A stretch of DNA of 64,000 nt from contig JACAER010000009.1 in the NCBI GenBank assembly GCA_013388745.1, positions 1 through 64,000 on the forward strand, in the 5' to 3' direction. Below are positions 34,118 through 43,815 of this stretch, one piece after another. The notes under the pieces are model-generated. The model had not been told where the DNA came from and did not search any database. It saw nothing but the letters and a program-made list of their open reading frames with translations. Each line of letters starts with the position of its first letter. Position 1 is the stretch's first letter. The DNA comes from Chloroflexota bacterium (GTDB lineage Bacteria > Chloroflexota > Anaerolineae > Aggregatilineales > Phototrophicaceae). The position numbers and the translations under genes were made by a program.

Positions 34118-34348
34118 ATGACTATTATGGGCGACTCCGTCGAACTTGGCAATCATGTCGAGGTATCAGTCTCTGAGCAGCAGGTCATCGACGCGCTGCA
34201 AACGCCGTTAGCTTTGAGTCAACTCCTCACCCAACTCAAGGTTTCGCAGTTCAACACCGCGGTCCGCACCCTAGTCTGGACGCTGATCGACCAGGGCAAA
34301 ATCCGCTTAACTGACGATCATAAACTGGTGCGTGCATCTCGCGGCTAA
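34118..34348 (+). CDS. Small winged-helix-like protein
   Basis: A 76-residue protein with an excellent ribosome-binding site (AGGAGG, two bases before ATG at 34118, or ten before the second ATG at 34127). The predicted pattern of helix, helix, helix and strand pair (VIDALQTPLALSQLLTQLKV, then TAVRTLVWTLIDQGKIRLTD) looks like a small winged helix. Its function is unknown. The dGTPase gene follows 118 bases later on the same strand. Confidence 0.6.
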   Translation: MTIMGDSVELGNHVEVSVSEQQVIDALQTPLALSQLLTQLKVSQFNTAVRTLVWTLIDQGKIRLTDDHKLVRASRG

Positions 34349-34466
34349 AGCGGCATCTATGCTTGGCGTTAGGCAATCAAGCGGCTATCATTAATAGTTA
34401 GCCGTCAATCGCACTTAAGAATCGCTCATGCAAATGAGCGATTGCCGTTATGGAGGGGGGAATGGT

Positions 34467-35903
34467 ATGGGGGCGCGGCGCACAGATCGGATTTACAATC
34501 AGTATGATCCCCAAGCAGTACGTGGTAGTTTTCTGCGCGAACCTTTCGAGCGTGATCGTGAGCGCGTCATTCATACGCCTGCCCTGCGCCGTTTAGCGGG
34601 AGTAACGCAGGTGGTGAACGCCACCGCCGGCGAAATATTTCATAATAGACTTACACACACATTAAAAGTTGCGCAGATTGGCCGCCGGCTGGCCGAAAGA
34701 CTGCTGCGGCTGACCGAAGACAAACGCATCCTTGACCGTTTGGGGGGGCTTGATCCCAATGTAGTCGAGGCGGCGGCGCTGGCGCATGACCTGGGACATC
34801 CGCCGTTTGGTCATACGGGTGAAGCGCAGTTAGATGCCCTGGTACGCGAGCAAGGCGGGGACGGCTTCGAAGGCAACGCGCAGTCCTTTCGCATCGTCAA
34901 CAAGCTGGAAGTGCGCCGGTGGGACATCTGGGGGCTGAATCTGACCCGCGCCACTTTAAACGCTTTACTCAAATATCCCTGGCTGATGGCCGACCAACCC
35001 CAGACGAGCCAATATCCTCTCAAAAAACGCAAGTGGGGCGCTTATCTGTCTGAACGTTGGGAACTGAATTGGGTGCGTGGCTCTAGTCAGAACCGGCGTA
35101 TGTCGCTGGAAGCGCAGATCATGGACTGGGCCGACGACATCGCCTACGCGATCCATGATATGGACGATTTCTATCGCCCTGGCCTGATCCCGCTCGACCG
35201 TTTAGTCACTGAATCCACCATCCACATCGCCTCGCACGACGGCGCCGTCCATAACTATACCCAGGGGGAACGGTTGCAATTTTTGCGCGCGGTAGCCGAC
35301 TGGCGTAAAGACGATGGGCCGGGGTATAGCTTCGACGAAATTGTCGAGGCTTTCGACCAGCTCATGTTCTTATTCCCCATTTTCCAGCCTTATCACGCCA
35401 CGCGCGAACAGCAGCGTGTGCTGCGCATCATCAATGCACAGCTCATTAACCGTTATGTCGACAACACCAGGCTCAATCTGGAAACCTATCAGAATGAGAC
35501 CGAACCTTTGCTGCTTATCGCACCGCAGTTAGTGCGAGAAGTCAAAATTCTCAAAGACCTGACACGCTACTATGTGATCGGCAGCAATGCCTTGAGCGTT
35601 CAGCAGTACGGCCAGCGCAAAATCATCCAGACTCTATTCGCCTGCTATTTGGGCGAAGCGCTCTCGCCCCCACATTTTCGCTCACCTTTGCTCGAATCGA
35701 TCTTGCCGCCGGATTTCGATACCTTGCTCAATGAGGCCGAAGAATGTGCGCAGAAACACGGTGATGGCTATGCTACAAAAGAGATGCGCTGCGCGCGCGT
35801 CGTGGCCGATGTCATCTGCCGCATGACCGATGAGCAGGCCTGGAAATTGTATCTGCGTTTGACAGGTAGCCAACTCGGATCAGTGGTCGATCAGGTCACC
35901 TGA
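34467..35903 (+). CDS. dgt: dGTPase-like HD-domain triphosphohydrolase
   Basis: A 478-residue HD-domain dNTP triphosphohydrolase. The family motifs are RRLAGVTQV, NRLTHTLKVAQIGRR (first His), AALAHDLGHPPFGHTGE (the HD pair) and DWADDIAYAIHDMDDF (final Asp). The enzyme hydrolyses dGTP (and in some groups other dNTPs) to the nucleoside and triphosphate, keeping pools balanced or starving phages. The start at 34467 follows GGAGGGGGGAA; the ATG at 34428 has no good site. The longer type rather than the ~380-residue type, so the exact substrate is open. Confidence 0.92.
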   Translation: MGARRTDRIYNQYDPQAVRGSFLREPFERDRERVIHTPALRRLAGVTQVVNATAGEIFHNRLTHTLKVAQIGRRLAERLLRLTEDKRILDRLGGLDPNVVEAAALAHDLGHPPFGHTGEAQLDALVREQGGDGFEGNAQSFRIVNKLEVRRWDIWGLNLTRATLNALLKYPWLMADQPQTSQYPLKKRKWGAYLSERWELNWVRGSSQNRRMSLEAQIMDWADDIAYAIHDMDDFYRPGLIPLDRLVTESTIHIASHDGAVHNYTQGERLQFLRAVADWRKDDGPGYSFDEIVEAFDQLMFLFPIFQPYHATREQQRVLRIINAQLINRYVDNTRLNLETYQNETEPLLLIAPQLVREVKILKDLTRYYVIGSNALSVQQYGQRKIIQTLFACYLGEALSPPHFRSPLLESILPPDFDTLLNEAEECAQKHGDGYATKEMRCARVVADVICRMTDEQAWKLYLRLTGSQLGSVVDQVT

Positions 35904-35939
35904 GCGTCTGCCAGCCCGTACCCACTTCGCGCGCCGCTT

Positions 35940-36338
35940 TCAAACCCCTGCCGCCTCGCGGCTCTGCGCGATCAGCGCATAGGCTTTTTCCAGCGTGTCG
36001 CACGCCAGAAACGTCGTGCGGAAATCGGGATGCAGCTTGGGCAGCGTTTGCGCCATCATACGGATGAACAGGTGCGGCGTCACCACAATCGTACTGCCCC
36101 AGCCGCGCGTTTTGGCCTGCATCAGTACACGATAGACGTTGCCCACACTGGAGCCGTTGGGCAGATAACTGGTCTGCAAAAAATCGCCGATCACGTCGTA
36201 ACGCGCGCCGTTCAGCGGGCGCACCAGGCATGCTTCGACTTTCACCGCCTGAAAAAACTCGTCCCACGTCCAGCGCCCCGTGAAGGTATAATGGACAAGA
36301 TTCGGCAGCGTTGGATTCGATTGTACGTCGATAGGCAT
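35940..36338 (-). CDS. Hypothetical protein, STAS/SpoIIAA-like pattern
   Basis: A 132-residue protein with an alternating strand/helix pattern (LVHYTFTGRWTWDEFFQAVK, then RYDVIGDFL, GSTIVVTPHLFIRMM, FRTTFLACDTLEKAYALI) compatible with the SpoIIAA-like/STAS fold. No catalytic residue or binding motif stands out. It is convergent with the dGTPase gene and has a predicted promoter upstream. Function unknown. Confidence 0.6.
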   Translation of the reverse strand: MPIDVQSNPTLPNLVHYTFTGRWTWDEFFQAVKVEACLVRPLNGARYDVIGDFLQTSYLPNGSSVGNVYRVLMQAKTRGWGSTIVVTPHLFIRMMAQTLPKLHPDFRTTFLACDTLEKAYALIAQSREAAGV

Positions 36339-36391
36339 ATTGCTTCCTCCCCCCAGACCTGGCGCAAAATTCGCCCATTGCAGATTAATTT

Positions 36392-36419
36392 ATTATGGCG
36401 CGATAAAAAGTGTTACAAA
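36392..36419 (-). promoter_or_regulatory. Predicted promoter of the 36338 gene
   Basis: Minus-strand TTTGTA (36414-36419), a 16-base spacer and CATAAT (36392-36397), about 55 bases before the ATG. Confidence 0.5.
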
Positions 36420-36500
36420 GTTGAGATCTGTGAAAAATGTAAAATCCGCGCTTTTGAAGTGGTCATAGCTGCCTTTAGAAAAGCATCGTGAGGAGTCGCC

Positions 36501-37298
36501 GTGATTCACCTGCGTACACTGAGCCTGAACAGCGCCGTCGTCCCCGCGCATTATCCCTTCAGCGTCCCCGCCGTGCGCGCCCTACAAACGCTGGAATTTG
36601 GCGCGCCCGTCACCTTTTTTGTCGGCGAAAACGGCAGCGGCAAATCGACGCTGCTGGAAGCGCTGGCTGTGGCGGCGGGGTCGGTTGTGGCCGGCAGCGC
36701 CGAAAGCGAACACGACAGCACGCTCAGTGCGGCGCGTGAGTTGGGGCGTGCGCTGCGCTTAGTGTGGAACAAAAAGACGCGGCGCGGCTTTTTTCTGCGC
36801 GCAGAGGATTTTTTCGGCTATGTCAAGCAGCAGGCACAGATGCGCGCGGCGCTGCAAGCCGATTTAGCCGCCGTGGACGAAGACTATCAGGGGCGCTCGG
36901 AGATGGCGCGGGCGCTGGCCAAAAGCCCCTACCAGCGCGAACTGCACGCCTTGCAGCGTTATGGCCGCGACCTGAATGATTATTCGCATGGCGAAAGTTT
37001 TTTCGCCTTTTTTAAGGCGCGCTTCGTGCCCGGCGGCCTGTACCTGCTGGACGAACCCGAAGCGCCGCTCTCGCCGCTGCGCCAGTTGGCCTTTTTGTCG
37101 CTGCTCAAAGAAGCGCTGACGCTCGACGCCCAGTTCATCATCGCCACGCATTCGCCGCTTCTGATGGCCTTTCCCGGCGCGGCCATCTACGATTTCGACC
37201 AGCAGCCGCCGCGCACGGTGGCCTACGACGCGCTGGAACACGTGCGGCTGACGCGCGATTTCCTCGCCAATCCGGCGCTGTTCTTGAAAGATTTATAG
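36501..37298 (+). CDS. AAA family ATPase (COG3910-type)
   Basis: A 265-residue ATPase. Walker A is FFVGENGSGKSTLLEALAV near residue 40, a signature-like region is NDYSHGESFFAFF, and Walker B is GLYLLDEPEAPLSPLRQLAF followed by the H-loop region FIIATHSPLLMAFPGA. This compact SMC/ABC-like design with no coiled-coil insert matches the predicted ATPase group COG3910. The start is GTG at 36501 with GAGGAG upstream. No membrane partner or nuclease is adjacent, so the biochemical role is unknown. Confidence 0.88.
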   Translation: MIHLRTLSLNSAVVPAHYPFSVPAVRALQTLEFGAPVTFFVGENGSGKSTLLEALAVAAGSVVAGSAESEHDSTLSAARELGRALRLVWNKKTRRGFFLRAEDFFGYVKQQAQMRAALQADLAAVDEDYQGRSEMARALAKSPYQRELHALQRYGRDLNDYSHGESFFAFFKARFVPGGLYLLDEPEAPLSPLRQLAFLSLLKEALTLDAQFIIATHSPLLMAFPGAAIYDFDQQPPRTVAYDALEHVRLTRDFLANPALFLKDL

Positions 37299-37353
37299 TC
37301 CATGCCCTGTCTGAATACTGGATAAAAATTCCGTCAGAAATCGCGCTGACCTC

Positions 37354-37381
37354 TTGAGTGTTGGACGGTTTCTGATATATG
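37354..37381 (+). promoter_or_regulatory. Predicted promoter of the FmdB-like gene
   Basis: TTGAGT (37354-37359), a 16-base spacer and TATATG (37376-37381), 43 bases before the chosen ATG at 37425. Confidence 0.5.
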
Positions 37382-37424
37382 ATGATACATGGAAAACCCC
37401 TCAGGCAATTTGAAGGTGGAAAAA

Positions 37425-37715
37425 ATGCCAGTTTATACCTATCGCCGTGAAGACGGCACGCTGTTTGATTACCGTCAAAGCTTCAACGACGAACCGCTCA
37501 ACACCGACCCAGGCACAGGGCAGCGTGTGACGCGTGTGGTGCAGGCAGCCGGCGTGATCTTCAAGGGATCAGGCTTTTACGTTAACGACAGCAAAAACGC
37601 CTCGAAGAAAAGCCTGTCTTCCCCCACCGCGTCTTCGACCAGCGACGGCAGCGCCTCTGCCGAGAGCAGCACAACCACTGCGCCAGAAGCCAAACTGCCC
37701 GCCGCCGCCGACTAA
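37425..37715 (+). CDS. FmdB-like protein lacking zinc-ribbon cysteines
   Basis: A 96-residue protein. The start at 37425 (MPVYTYRREDGT) follows an AAGGTGG site and matches FmdB-type zinc ribbons (MP-Y-Y-C-x-x-C). The rest of the fold is kept (SFNDEPL, RVTRVVQAAGVIFKGSGFYVND), but both CxxC pairs are gone: RRED replaces the first and TGQR the second. It therefore cannot bind zinc in the family way. The tail is Ser/Ala/Thr-rich and likely disordered. FmdB proteins were named as regulators of formamidase genes, a role not testable here. The longer frame from 37389 is less likely. Confidence 0.8.
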   Translation: MPVYTYRREDGTLFDYRQSFNDEPLNTDPGTGQRVTRVVQAAGVIFKGSGFYVNDSKNASKKSLSSPTASSTSDGSASAESSTTTAPEAKLPAAAD

Positions 37716-37836
37716 AATGTGCGCATGACACGCACACCCGGGGCCGTGCGCCCCTTTTTTGATTCCACTCCGCATTTGAGATTAGCCCCAATCTCGGCTA
37801 GAATCAGGCTGATGACCAATGAGCTTTGGAGCTGTC

Positions 37837-39123
37837 ATGCCTGCGACGATACTGGTGGGGGCGCAGTGGGGAGACGAGGGCAAAGGCCGCGCAGTCGATT
37901 GGCTGGCGAGCAGCGCTAACATAGTGGCGCGCTACAGCGGCGGCGACAACGCCGGCCACACTGTTTTTGTCCGCAATCAATTGTTTAAACTACATCTGCT
38001 GCCGTCTGGCATTCTCCACCAACAAACGCTGGGACTGCTGGGCAGCGGCATGGTGATTAATCCGCTGCGGCTGGTCGAAGAACTCGACCAACTGGCCGGC
38101 ATGGGCGTGCATATCACGCCCGAACGCCTGGCGATCAGTACGCGCGCGCACATTATCACCCCCGCGCATATCGCGCTCGACGGCGCCTCCGAAAAAGCGC
38201 TCGGCAGCCAGGCTATCGGCACGACGCAGCGCGGCATCGGCCCCGCCTATATCGACAAAGCCAGCCGGCGCGGCATTCGCGCGGGCGAGATGGCCGATGT
38301 CGAAAATTTCGCCGAAGCGCTGGAAGCCGCGCTCGAACGCGGCAGCCGCGCGCTGAAAAATATGGCGCTGGAGCCGCTGCCCGCCCATGCGCAGGTCGCC
38401 GCTTATGTCCACGCCGCCAAGCGCCTCAGTCCCTATCTGCGCGATACCGTGCAGTTGATAAACGAGGCGCTCAGCCGCGGCGGGCAAGTCTTGTGCGAAG
38501 GCGCACAGGGTACGCTGCTCGATCTGGATCACGGCAGCTACCCTTTCGTCACCAGTTCGTCGGCCACGGCGGGCGGCGCATTAACCGGACTGGGCTTTGG
38601 CCCCAAATATGTCGAGCGCGTCGTGGGCGTCGCCAAAGCCTTCAGCACGCGCGTCGGCGGCGGCCCGCTGCCCACCGAACTGAGCGGCGCGCTGGGCGAC
38701 CGGCTGCGTGGCACAGGCGAAAACTTCTGGGACGAGTTCGGCACCACCACCGGGCGTCCGCGCCGCTGCGGCTGGCTGGACGGCGTGATGCTGCGCTATG
38801 CGGCGGCGGTCAACGGGCTGACCGAATTGATCGTCACCAAACTGGATATTCTCACGGGCTTCGACGAGCTGAAAATCGCCGTTGGCTACAAAGTCGGCGG
38901 CCAGCGTTACGATTATCCGCCCGCTACGCTCGCCGAACTCGAACACGCCCAACCGGTTTACGAGAGCTTTTCCGGTTGGCGCGACGATGTGCGCCGCGCG
39001 CGCGATTTTGGTGATCTGCCGCGTGCCGCGCGCGATTACGTGCGGCGCATCGGCGAAATCTGCGCCACACCCGTGCGCGCTGTCAGCGTAGGACCGGAAC
39101 GCGAACAACTGGTGCTGCTGTGA
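37837..39123 (+). CDS. purA: Adenylosuccinate synthetase
   Basis: A 428-residue enzyme of the first step from IMP to AMP (GTP-dependent). The P-loop-like GAQWGDEGKGRAVDWL (family ...GKG-K/R) is at the start, GDNAGHTV follows, and QAIGTTQRGIGPAYIDKASRRGIRAG contains the conserved Thr/Arg set. Later come GAQGTLLDLDHGSYPFVTSS and the C-terminal ILTGFDELKIAVGY. The start at 37837 is after TTGGAGCTGTC. The next gene overlaps its stop. It looks complete and active. Confidence 0.95.
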   Translation: MPATILVGAQWGDEGKGRAVDWLASSANIVARYSGGDNAGHTVFVRNQLFKLHLLPSGILHQQTLGLLGSGMVINPLRLVEELDQLAGMGVHITPERLAISTRAHIITPAHIALDGASEKALGSQAIGTTQRGIGPAYIDKASRRGIRAGEMADVENFAEALEAALERGSRALKNMALEPLPAHAQVAAYVHAAKRLSPYLRDTVQLINEALSRGGQVLCEGAQGTLLDLDHGSYPFVTSSSATAGGALTGLGFGPKYVERVVGVAKAFSTRVGGGPLPTELSGALGDRLRGTGENFWDEFGTTTGRPRRCGWLDGVMLRYAAAVNGLTELIVTKLDILTGFDELKIAVGYKVGGQRYDYPPATLAELEHAQPVYESFSGWRDDVRRARDFGDLPRAARDYVRRIGEICATPVRAVSVGPEREQLVLL

Positions 39124-40007
39124 TGATGAGCGACGAACAACACAAGCACTATCAAAAAATGGATGTGCCGGTCGATCAACCGCCGCGCAGTGTGGTATCG
39201 CTCGTGCCCAGCGTCACCGAATCGCTCTACGATCTGAATCTCGGCGCGCGGCTGCTGGCCGTCACTGATTACTGTGTCCGCCCGGCGGACAAAGTGGCGC
39301 GGCTGCCCAAAATCGGCGGCACGAAAAACCCGGATGTAGCGCGTATTATCGCGCTGCGCCCGGAACTAGTGATCGCCAACCAGGAGGAAAATCGGCGCGA
39401 AGATGTCGAAGCGCTGCGCGCGGCGGGTGTGCCGGTCTGGGTAACGTTCCCCAAAACCGTGCGCGACGCCATGAACCTGCTCTGGAACATCATGTATCTG
39501 TTCGAAGAAACCTCGATGGTGCCGCGCGTGCGCCTCATCGAGCAAACGCTCGATTGGGTAGAAGGCGTCAGCCGCGCCAAAGAAGAGCGCGTGTGCAAGG
39601 TCTTCGCGCCGATCTGGTACGAGCCGCTGATGACGTTTAACGCCGACACCTATAGCCACGATCTGCTGCGCGTGTGCGGCGGCACCAATATCTTTGCCGA
39701 GCGCGAACGCCGCTATCCCCTCAGCGCCGATCTGGGCGCGGGCGCGCCGGACGCCGAACGCGCCGCCGGGCGTGATACACGCTATCCGCGTGTGACACTG
39801 CAAGAAGTGGCTGCCGCGCAGCCGGATGTGATTTTGCTGCCGAGCGAGCCGTTCCCGTTTACGCAGGAACATATCCCGGTTTTCGCCCAATTGAATTGTC
39901 CCGCCGCCAAAAACGGTAAAATTCATCTGGTGGATGGCTCGCTGCTCACCTGGCACGGCACGCGCGCCGCTTATGCGCTCGACAGCCTGCCGGCGCTGTT
40001 GTGCTGA
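39123..40007 (+). CDS. Helical-backbone metal-receptor-fold protein, cytosolic
   Basis: A 294-residue protein of the fold used by BtuF-type and siderophore-binding proteins: RSVVSLVPSVTESLYDLNLG, LLAVTDYCVRP, then VGGT-like LPKIGGTKNPDVARIIALRPELVIAN, and the second lobe TFNADTYSHDLLRVCGGTNIFAE with AAQPDVILLPSEPFPFT. There is no signal peptide or lipobox, so it would be in the cytosol, unlike transport partners. The start overlaps the purA stop (GTGATGATG; ATG at 39123 or 39126). A minimal histidine kinase follows 10 bases later. Its ligand is unknown. Confidence 0.75.
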   Translation: MMSDEQHKHYQKMDVPVDQPPRSVVSLVPSVTESLYDLNLGARLLAVTDYCVRPADKVARLPKIGGTKNPDVARIIALRPELVIANQEENRREDVEALRAAGVPVWVTFPKTVRDAMNLLWNIMYLFEETSMVPRVRLIEQTLDWVEGVSRAKEERVCKVFAPIWYEPLMTFNADTYSHDLLRVCGGTNIFAERERRYPLSADLGAGAPDAERAAGRDTRYPRVTLQEVAAAQPDVILLPSEPFPFTQEHIPVFAQLNCPAAKNGKIHLVDGSLLTWHGTRAAYALDSLPALLC

Positions 40008-40017
40008 AAAGGAACCT

Positions 40018-40875
<858 letters not shown>

Positions 40876-40974
40876 GGCAGGGCACTCGCAGCAACTACCA
40901 TTTTGCTGCCATCGCCCTGGGTCAGTGGGGCGCAACTGGCACAACTCCCGCCCTTTTGGGTAAAATTTCGCTCC

Positions 40975-40983
40975 TGTTATAAT
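40975..40983 (+). promoter_or_regulatory. Extended -10 promoter of the heme-synthase cluster
   Basis: TGTTATAAT (TGn-TATAAT; TATAAT at 40978-40983) lies about 70 bases before the GTG start at 41051; the -35 region is a weak TTTGGG. Confidence 0.45.
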
Positions 40984-41050
40984 GATGCTTGCGCTGCCTT
41001 GTGATAAAGTTTACAATCAACACGCTGTGTTCAGGGATGGAGGCTGTGCC

Positions 41051-41377
41051 GTGAGAAACTTCGGAATCCTGGTGGTGGTGATCGCGCTGATGCTGTTGGG
41101 CGGTGGTCTGACTGCGCAGTTGGCGCATACCGATTTCACGCAACTGCTGCCGATTGTGCGCCAGACGAACGTGGCCGAAGGCTCGTTCATCAGCCCTGCG
41201 CCCTGGCAGGCGCAGCAGTTCATGCTGCTGGTCGGGTTCATTCTCTTTAACCTCGTCGGCATCGCCGCGACGCTGGCGCTTATCATGTGGCTGCTTGACC
41301 GCCAGGTGCGCCGCGCCAAAGCCAGCGCGCGCGCCCAGAACGTCGTGACCCCGACCAGCGCCCCCGCCAAAGAATAA
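41051..41377 (+). CDS. Small two-helix membrane protein of heme cluster
   Basis: A 108-residue protein starting at GTG 41051 with GGAGG upstream. It has helices near residues 4-22 and 56-80 flanking a periplasmic-type loop, and a basic C-terminal tail (RQVRRAKASARAQN). It is just upstream of the heme A synthase gene in the same direction. The location suggests an oxidase assembly or respiratory role, but no family is recognised. Confidence 0.65.
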   Translation: MRNFGILVVVIALMLLGGGLTAQLAHTDFTQLLPIVRQTNVAEGSFISPAPWQAQQFMLLVGFILFNLVGIAATLALIMWLLDRQVRRAKASARAQNVVTPTSAPAKE

Positions 41378-41491
41378 GCCGCGCAGAGCCGCTGGCGCGC
41401 TTTTTGGCCGCCACCTAAACGCCCGCAGGTCAGGGCTTTGTTCAACGACTTGCATCCGTTTTGTTCAGAAGTCTGTTCAGGGTTTTAACGT

Positions 41492-42439
41492 ATGCCTCGT
41501 TTCGCGCGTCTTTTCTCCCCTCTGGCGCTGACGACAGCGCTGCTCACTCTGGGATTAATCGTATTCGGCGCGGTGGTGCGTGTCACCGATTCCGGGTTGG
41601 GCTGCGGCAACCACTGGCCGCTGTGCAACGGCACGATTTTCCCGCCGCTGAATAACCTCAACGCCTGGATTGAATGGCTGCACCGCTTGTTCGCCGTATT
41701 GATCGGCGCGTTCGGGCTGGGCATGTTGGGCGTGGCGCTCAACGCCTACCGCCAGCGCCGCAAAAATGTGTTGTACGCCACTGTCACGGCGGCGCTGCTG
41801 TTTTTCGTGCAAAGCATGTTGGGCGCGGTGGTCGTCGTGCTGGAACTGCCGCCGACATTCGTCACGCTGCATCTGGGCACGGCCATGCTGCTGCTGGGGG
41901 CGCTGCTGGTGTCGGGCATTTTTGCTTCGTACCGCGCGCCGCAGCCCTACCAGGCTGATGCGGTTTCCACGCTGATTTATCTGAATACAGGGCTGTCGTT
42001 GTTGATTATCCTGACCGGCGCGCTGGTGCGCGGGGCGGGGGCGACATTGGCCTGTGTCGATTGGCCGCTGTGCAACGGCCAGCTTTTCCCTTTTAATCAG
42101 GGACAACTTCAGATTGTGCATATGACACATCGCGTGGCGGTGCTGGCGCTGGGCGTGACGCTGGCGCTGCTGCTGTGGAACGTGTGGCGGCAGCGGCAGG
42201 GCGCGCTGCTGCGGCGTCTGGCGCTGGGCGCGCTGCTGCTCTACCTGGCACAGGCTGGCGTGGGCGCGTTGTTCGTGCTGACGACGGCGGCACCGCTGTG
42301 GGGCGCGGCGCATGTCGGGCTGGCCGCCACCACCTGGGCTTTATTGGTTGTGTTGAGTGTAATCGAAGCGATAAATACACGTGTAGTGGTTGTTGAAGAA
42401 AGCGCATGGCAAGTACAATCCGAAACTATATCGAATTAA
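41492..42439 (+). CDS. ctaA: Heme A synthase (COX15/CtaA)
   Basis: A 315-residue, eight-helix membrane enzyme that oxidises the C8 methyl of heme O to a formyl group, giving heme A for cytochrome oxidase. Its two halves each carry a Cys-containing loop: GCGNHWPLCNGTIFPP and ACVDWPLCNGQLFPFN. Heme-ligand histidines are in EWLHRLFAV, FVTLHLGTA, IVHMTHRVAV and GAAHVGLAA. The arrangement matches the two-fold pseudosymmetric CtaA type. The ctaB gene starts 34 bases inside its 3' end. Confidence 0.93.
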   Translation: MPRFARLFSPLALTTALLTLGLIVFGAVVRVTDSGLGCGNHWPLCNGTIFPPLNNLNAWIEWLHRLFAVLIGAFGLGMLGVALNAYRQRRKNVLYATVTAALLFFVQSMLGAVVVVLELPPTFVTLHLGTAMLLLGALLVSGIFASYRAPQPYQADAVSTLIYLNTGLSLLIILTGALVRGAGATLACVDWPLCNGQLFPFNQGQLQIVHMTHRVAVLALGVTLALLLWNVWRQRQGALLRRLALGALLLYLAQAGVGALFVLTTAAPLWGAAHVGLAATTWALLVVLSVIEAINTRVVVVEESAWQVQSETISN

Positions 42440-43272
42440 CCAAACCGCGCATCGTCCTGCTGCTGCTGTTCACCACCATCACGGCGATGGTGATCGCGGC
42501 GGGCGGCATTCCGTCGTGGGGCATTCTGGCGGCGACCTTTGTCGGCGGCGCTTTCGCGGCGGGCGGCGCCAGCGCCGTTAACCAGTATGTAGACCGCGAT
42601 CTCGACGCGCGCATGACGCGCACCGCCCGCCGCCCGATCCCGTCGGGGCGTATCGCGCCGGTTAATGCGCTGCTGTTTGGCCTGTCGCTGATCGTGTGGT
42701 CAACGCTGATTCTGGGCGTGTTCGTCAATTGGACGACGGCGCTGCTGTCGTTCGTCGGCGCGGTGTATTATGTGGTCGGCTATACGCTGCTGCTCAAGCG
42801 CAACACTGTGGTCAATATTCTGATCGGCGGCGGGGCGGGCGCGATTCCGGCGCTGGTCGGTTGGGCGGCGGTCACAGGCGGGTTGAATTATCAGGCGTGG
42901 TTTCTGTTCGCCATCGTGTTTTTCTGGACGCCGCCGCACAGTTGGGCGCTGGCGCTGCTGGTCAACAGCGATTACGCCCGCGCCAATGTGCCGATGATGC
43001 CGGTGGCGCGCGGCGAAGGGGTGACGCGCGTGCAGATTTTGCTGTATTCGATTCAACTGTTTTTGATTACGCTGCTGCCCGCGCCCTTTAAAATGCTCGG
43101 CCTGGTGTATTTCGTGGCGGCGGCGGCGCTGGGGCTGGGCATGATTCTCATGTCGTGGCGGCTGCTGAAGATCGCCGACAAAGCCGCCGCGCGCCGCATG
43201 TATAAGTATTCGACAGCGTATCTGGCGTTTTTGTTTTTGGCCATGATCGTGGATCGTATGCTGATAGGATAA
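42406..43272 (+). CDS. ctaB: Protoheme IX farnesyltransferase (heme O synthase)
   Basis: A 288-residue UbiA-family prenyltransferase with about nine helices that joins farnesyl diphosphate to heme B, giving heme O, the substrate of CtaA next door. The Asp-rich motif is NQYVDRDLDARMTRTARRP, and the second acidic loop region reads NSDYARANVPMMPVARG. The start ATG at 42406 overlaps the end of ctaA (34 bases), so the two are translated together and catalyse consecutive steps. Confidence 0.93.
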   Translation: MASTIRNYIELTKPRIVLLLLFTTITAMVIAAGGIPSWGILAATFVGGAFAAGGASAVNQYVDRDLDARMTRTARRPIPSGRIAPVNALLFGLSLIVWSTLILGVFVNWTTALLSFVGAVYYVVGYTLLLKRNTVVNILIGGGAGAIPALVGWAAVTGGLNYQAWFLFAIVFFWTPPHSWALALLVNSDYARANVPMMPVARGEGVTRVQILLYSIQLFLITLLPAPFKMLGLVYFVAAAALGLGMILMSWRLLKIADKAAARRMYKYSTAYLAFLFLAMIVDRMLIG

Positions 43273-43276
43273 GCTT

Positions 43277-43756
43277 GTGGACACCAGAGTCGTCAAACGA
43301 CCGAGCGCCGCGGCGCTGGCCGTCTACGTGACCATCGCCGTCGTGATCGTTGTCTCGCTCGTTTTTCTGGTCGAATTCATCGATGTGAGCGAAACGGAAA
43401 TGGCCGGGCTGCGCACGCAAACGCCCAACGCCTATGAGGAGCGCGTGACGGGGCTGCTGGCGAACGCCGATTCGGTTAACGGCGAACGCCTGCTGACACA
43501 ATATGGCTGCATCGCCTGTCATCGGCTGGGGGCGGCCAACAATATCGCGCCGGCCTTTGTGGGCGTGGCAGAACGCGCGGCCACCCGCCGCCCGCCGCTG
43601 AGCGCCGCCGAATACATCTACGAATCGATCACCCAGCCGCTGGCTTTTGTGGTCGAAGGCTTCAACCCCGTCATGCCGCAGAATTACCCGGAACTGCTGC
43701 CTGACAGCGATCTCGGCGACATCATCGCCTATCTGCTGACTCCCGGCGCGCAGTAG
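43277..43756 (+). CDS. Membrane-anchored cytochrome c
   Basis: A 159-residue c-type cytochrome with one N-terminal transmembrane helix (about residues 14-36) and a single heme site CIACH near residue 75. The axial Met is likely in NPVMPQNYPELL, followed by the helix DLGDIIAYLLTPG. The start is GTG at 43277, four bases after ctaB. It closely resembles the C-terminal domain of the lipoprotein cytochrome at 47114-47728. It may donate electrons to a cytochrome oxidase whose genes are outside this window. Confidence 0.9.
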   Translation: MDTRVVKRPSAAALAVYVTIAVVIVVSLVFLVEFIDVSETEMAGLRTQTPNAYEERVTGLLANADSVNGERLLTQYGCIACHRLGAANNIAPAFVGVAERAATRRPPLSAAEYIYESITQPLAFVVEGFNPVMPQNYPELLPDSDLGDIIAYLLTPGAQ

Positions 43757-43773
43757 ACGCCCCAAAACGCCTG

Positions 43774-43779
43774 TATAAT
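43774..43779 (+). promoter_or_regulatory. Candidate -10 element of the DUF3048 gene
   Basis: TATAAT preceded by TG lies 36 bases before the ATG at 43816. A good -35 hexamer is not evident. Confidence 0.4.
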
Positions 43780-43815
43780 AGCCAACAGGCACAGTTGGTT
43801 GTGAGGTAGCGTCTG

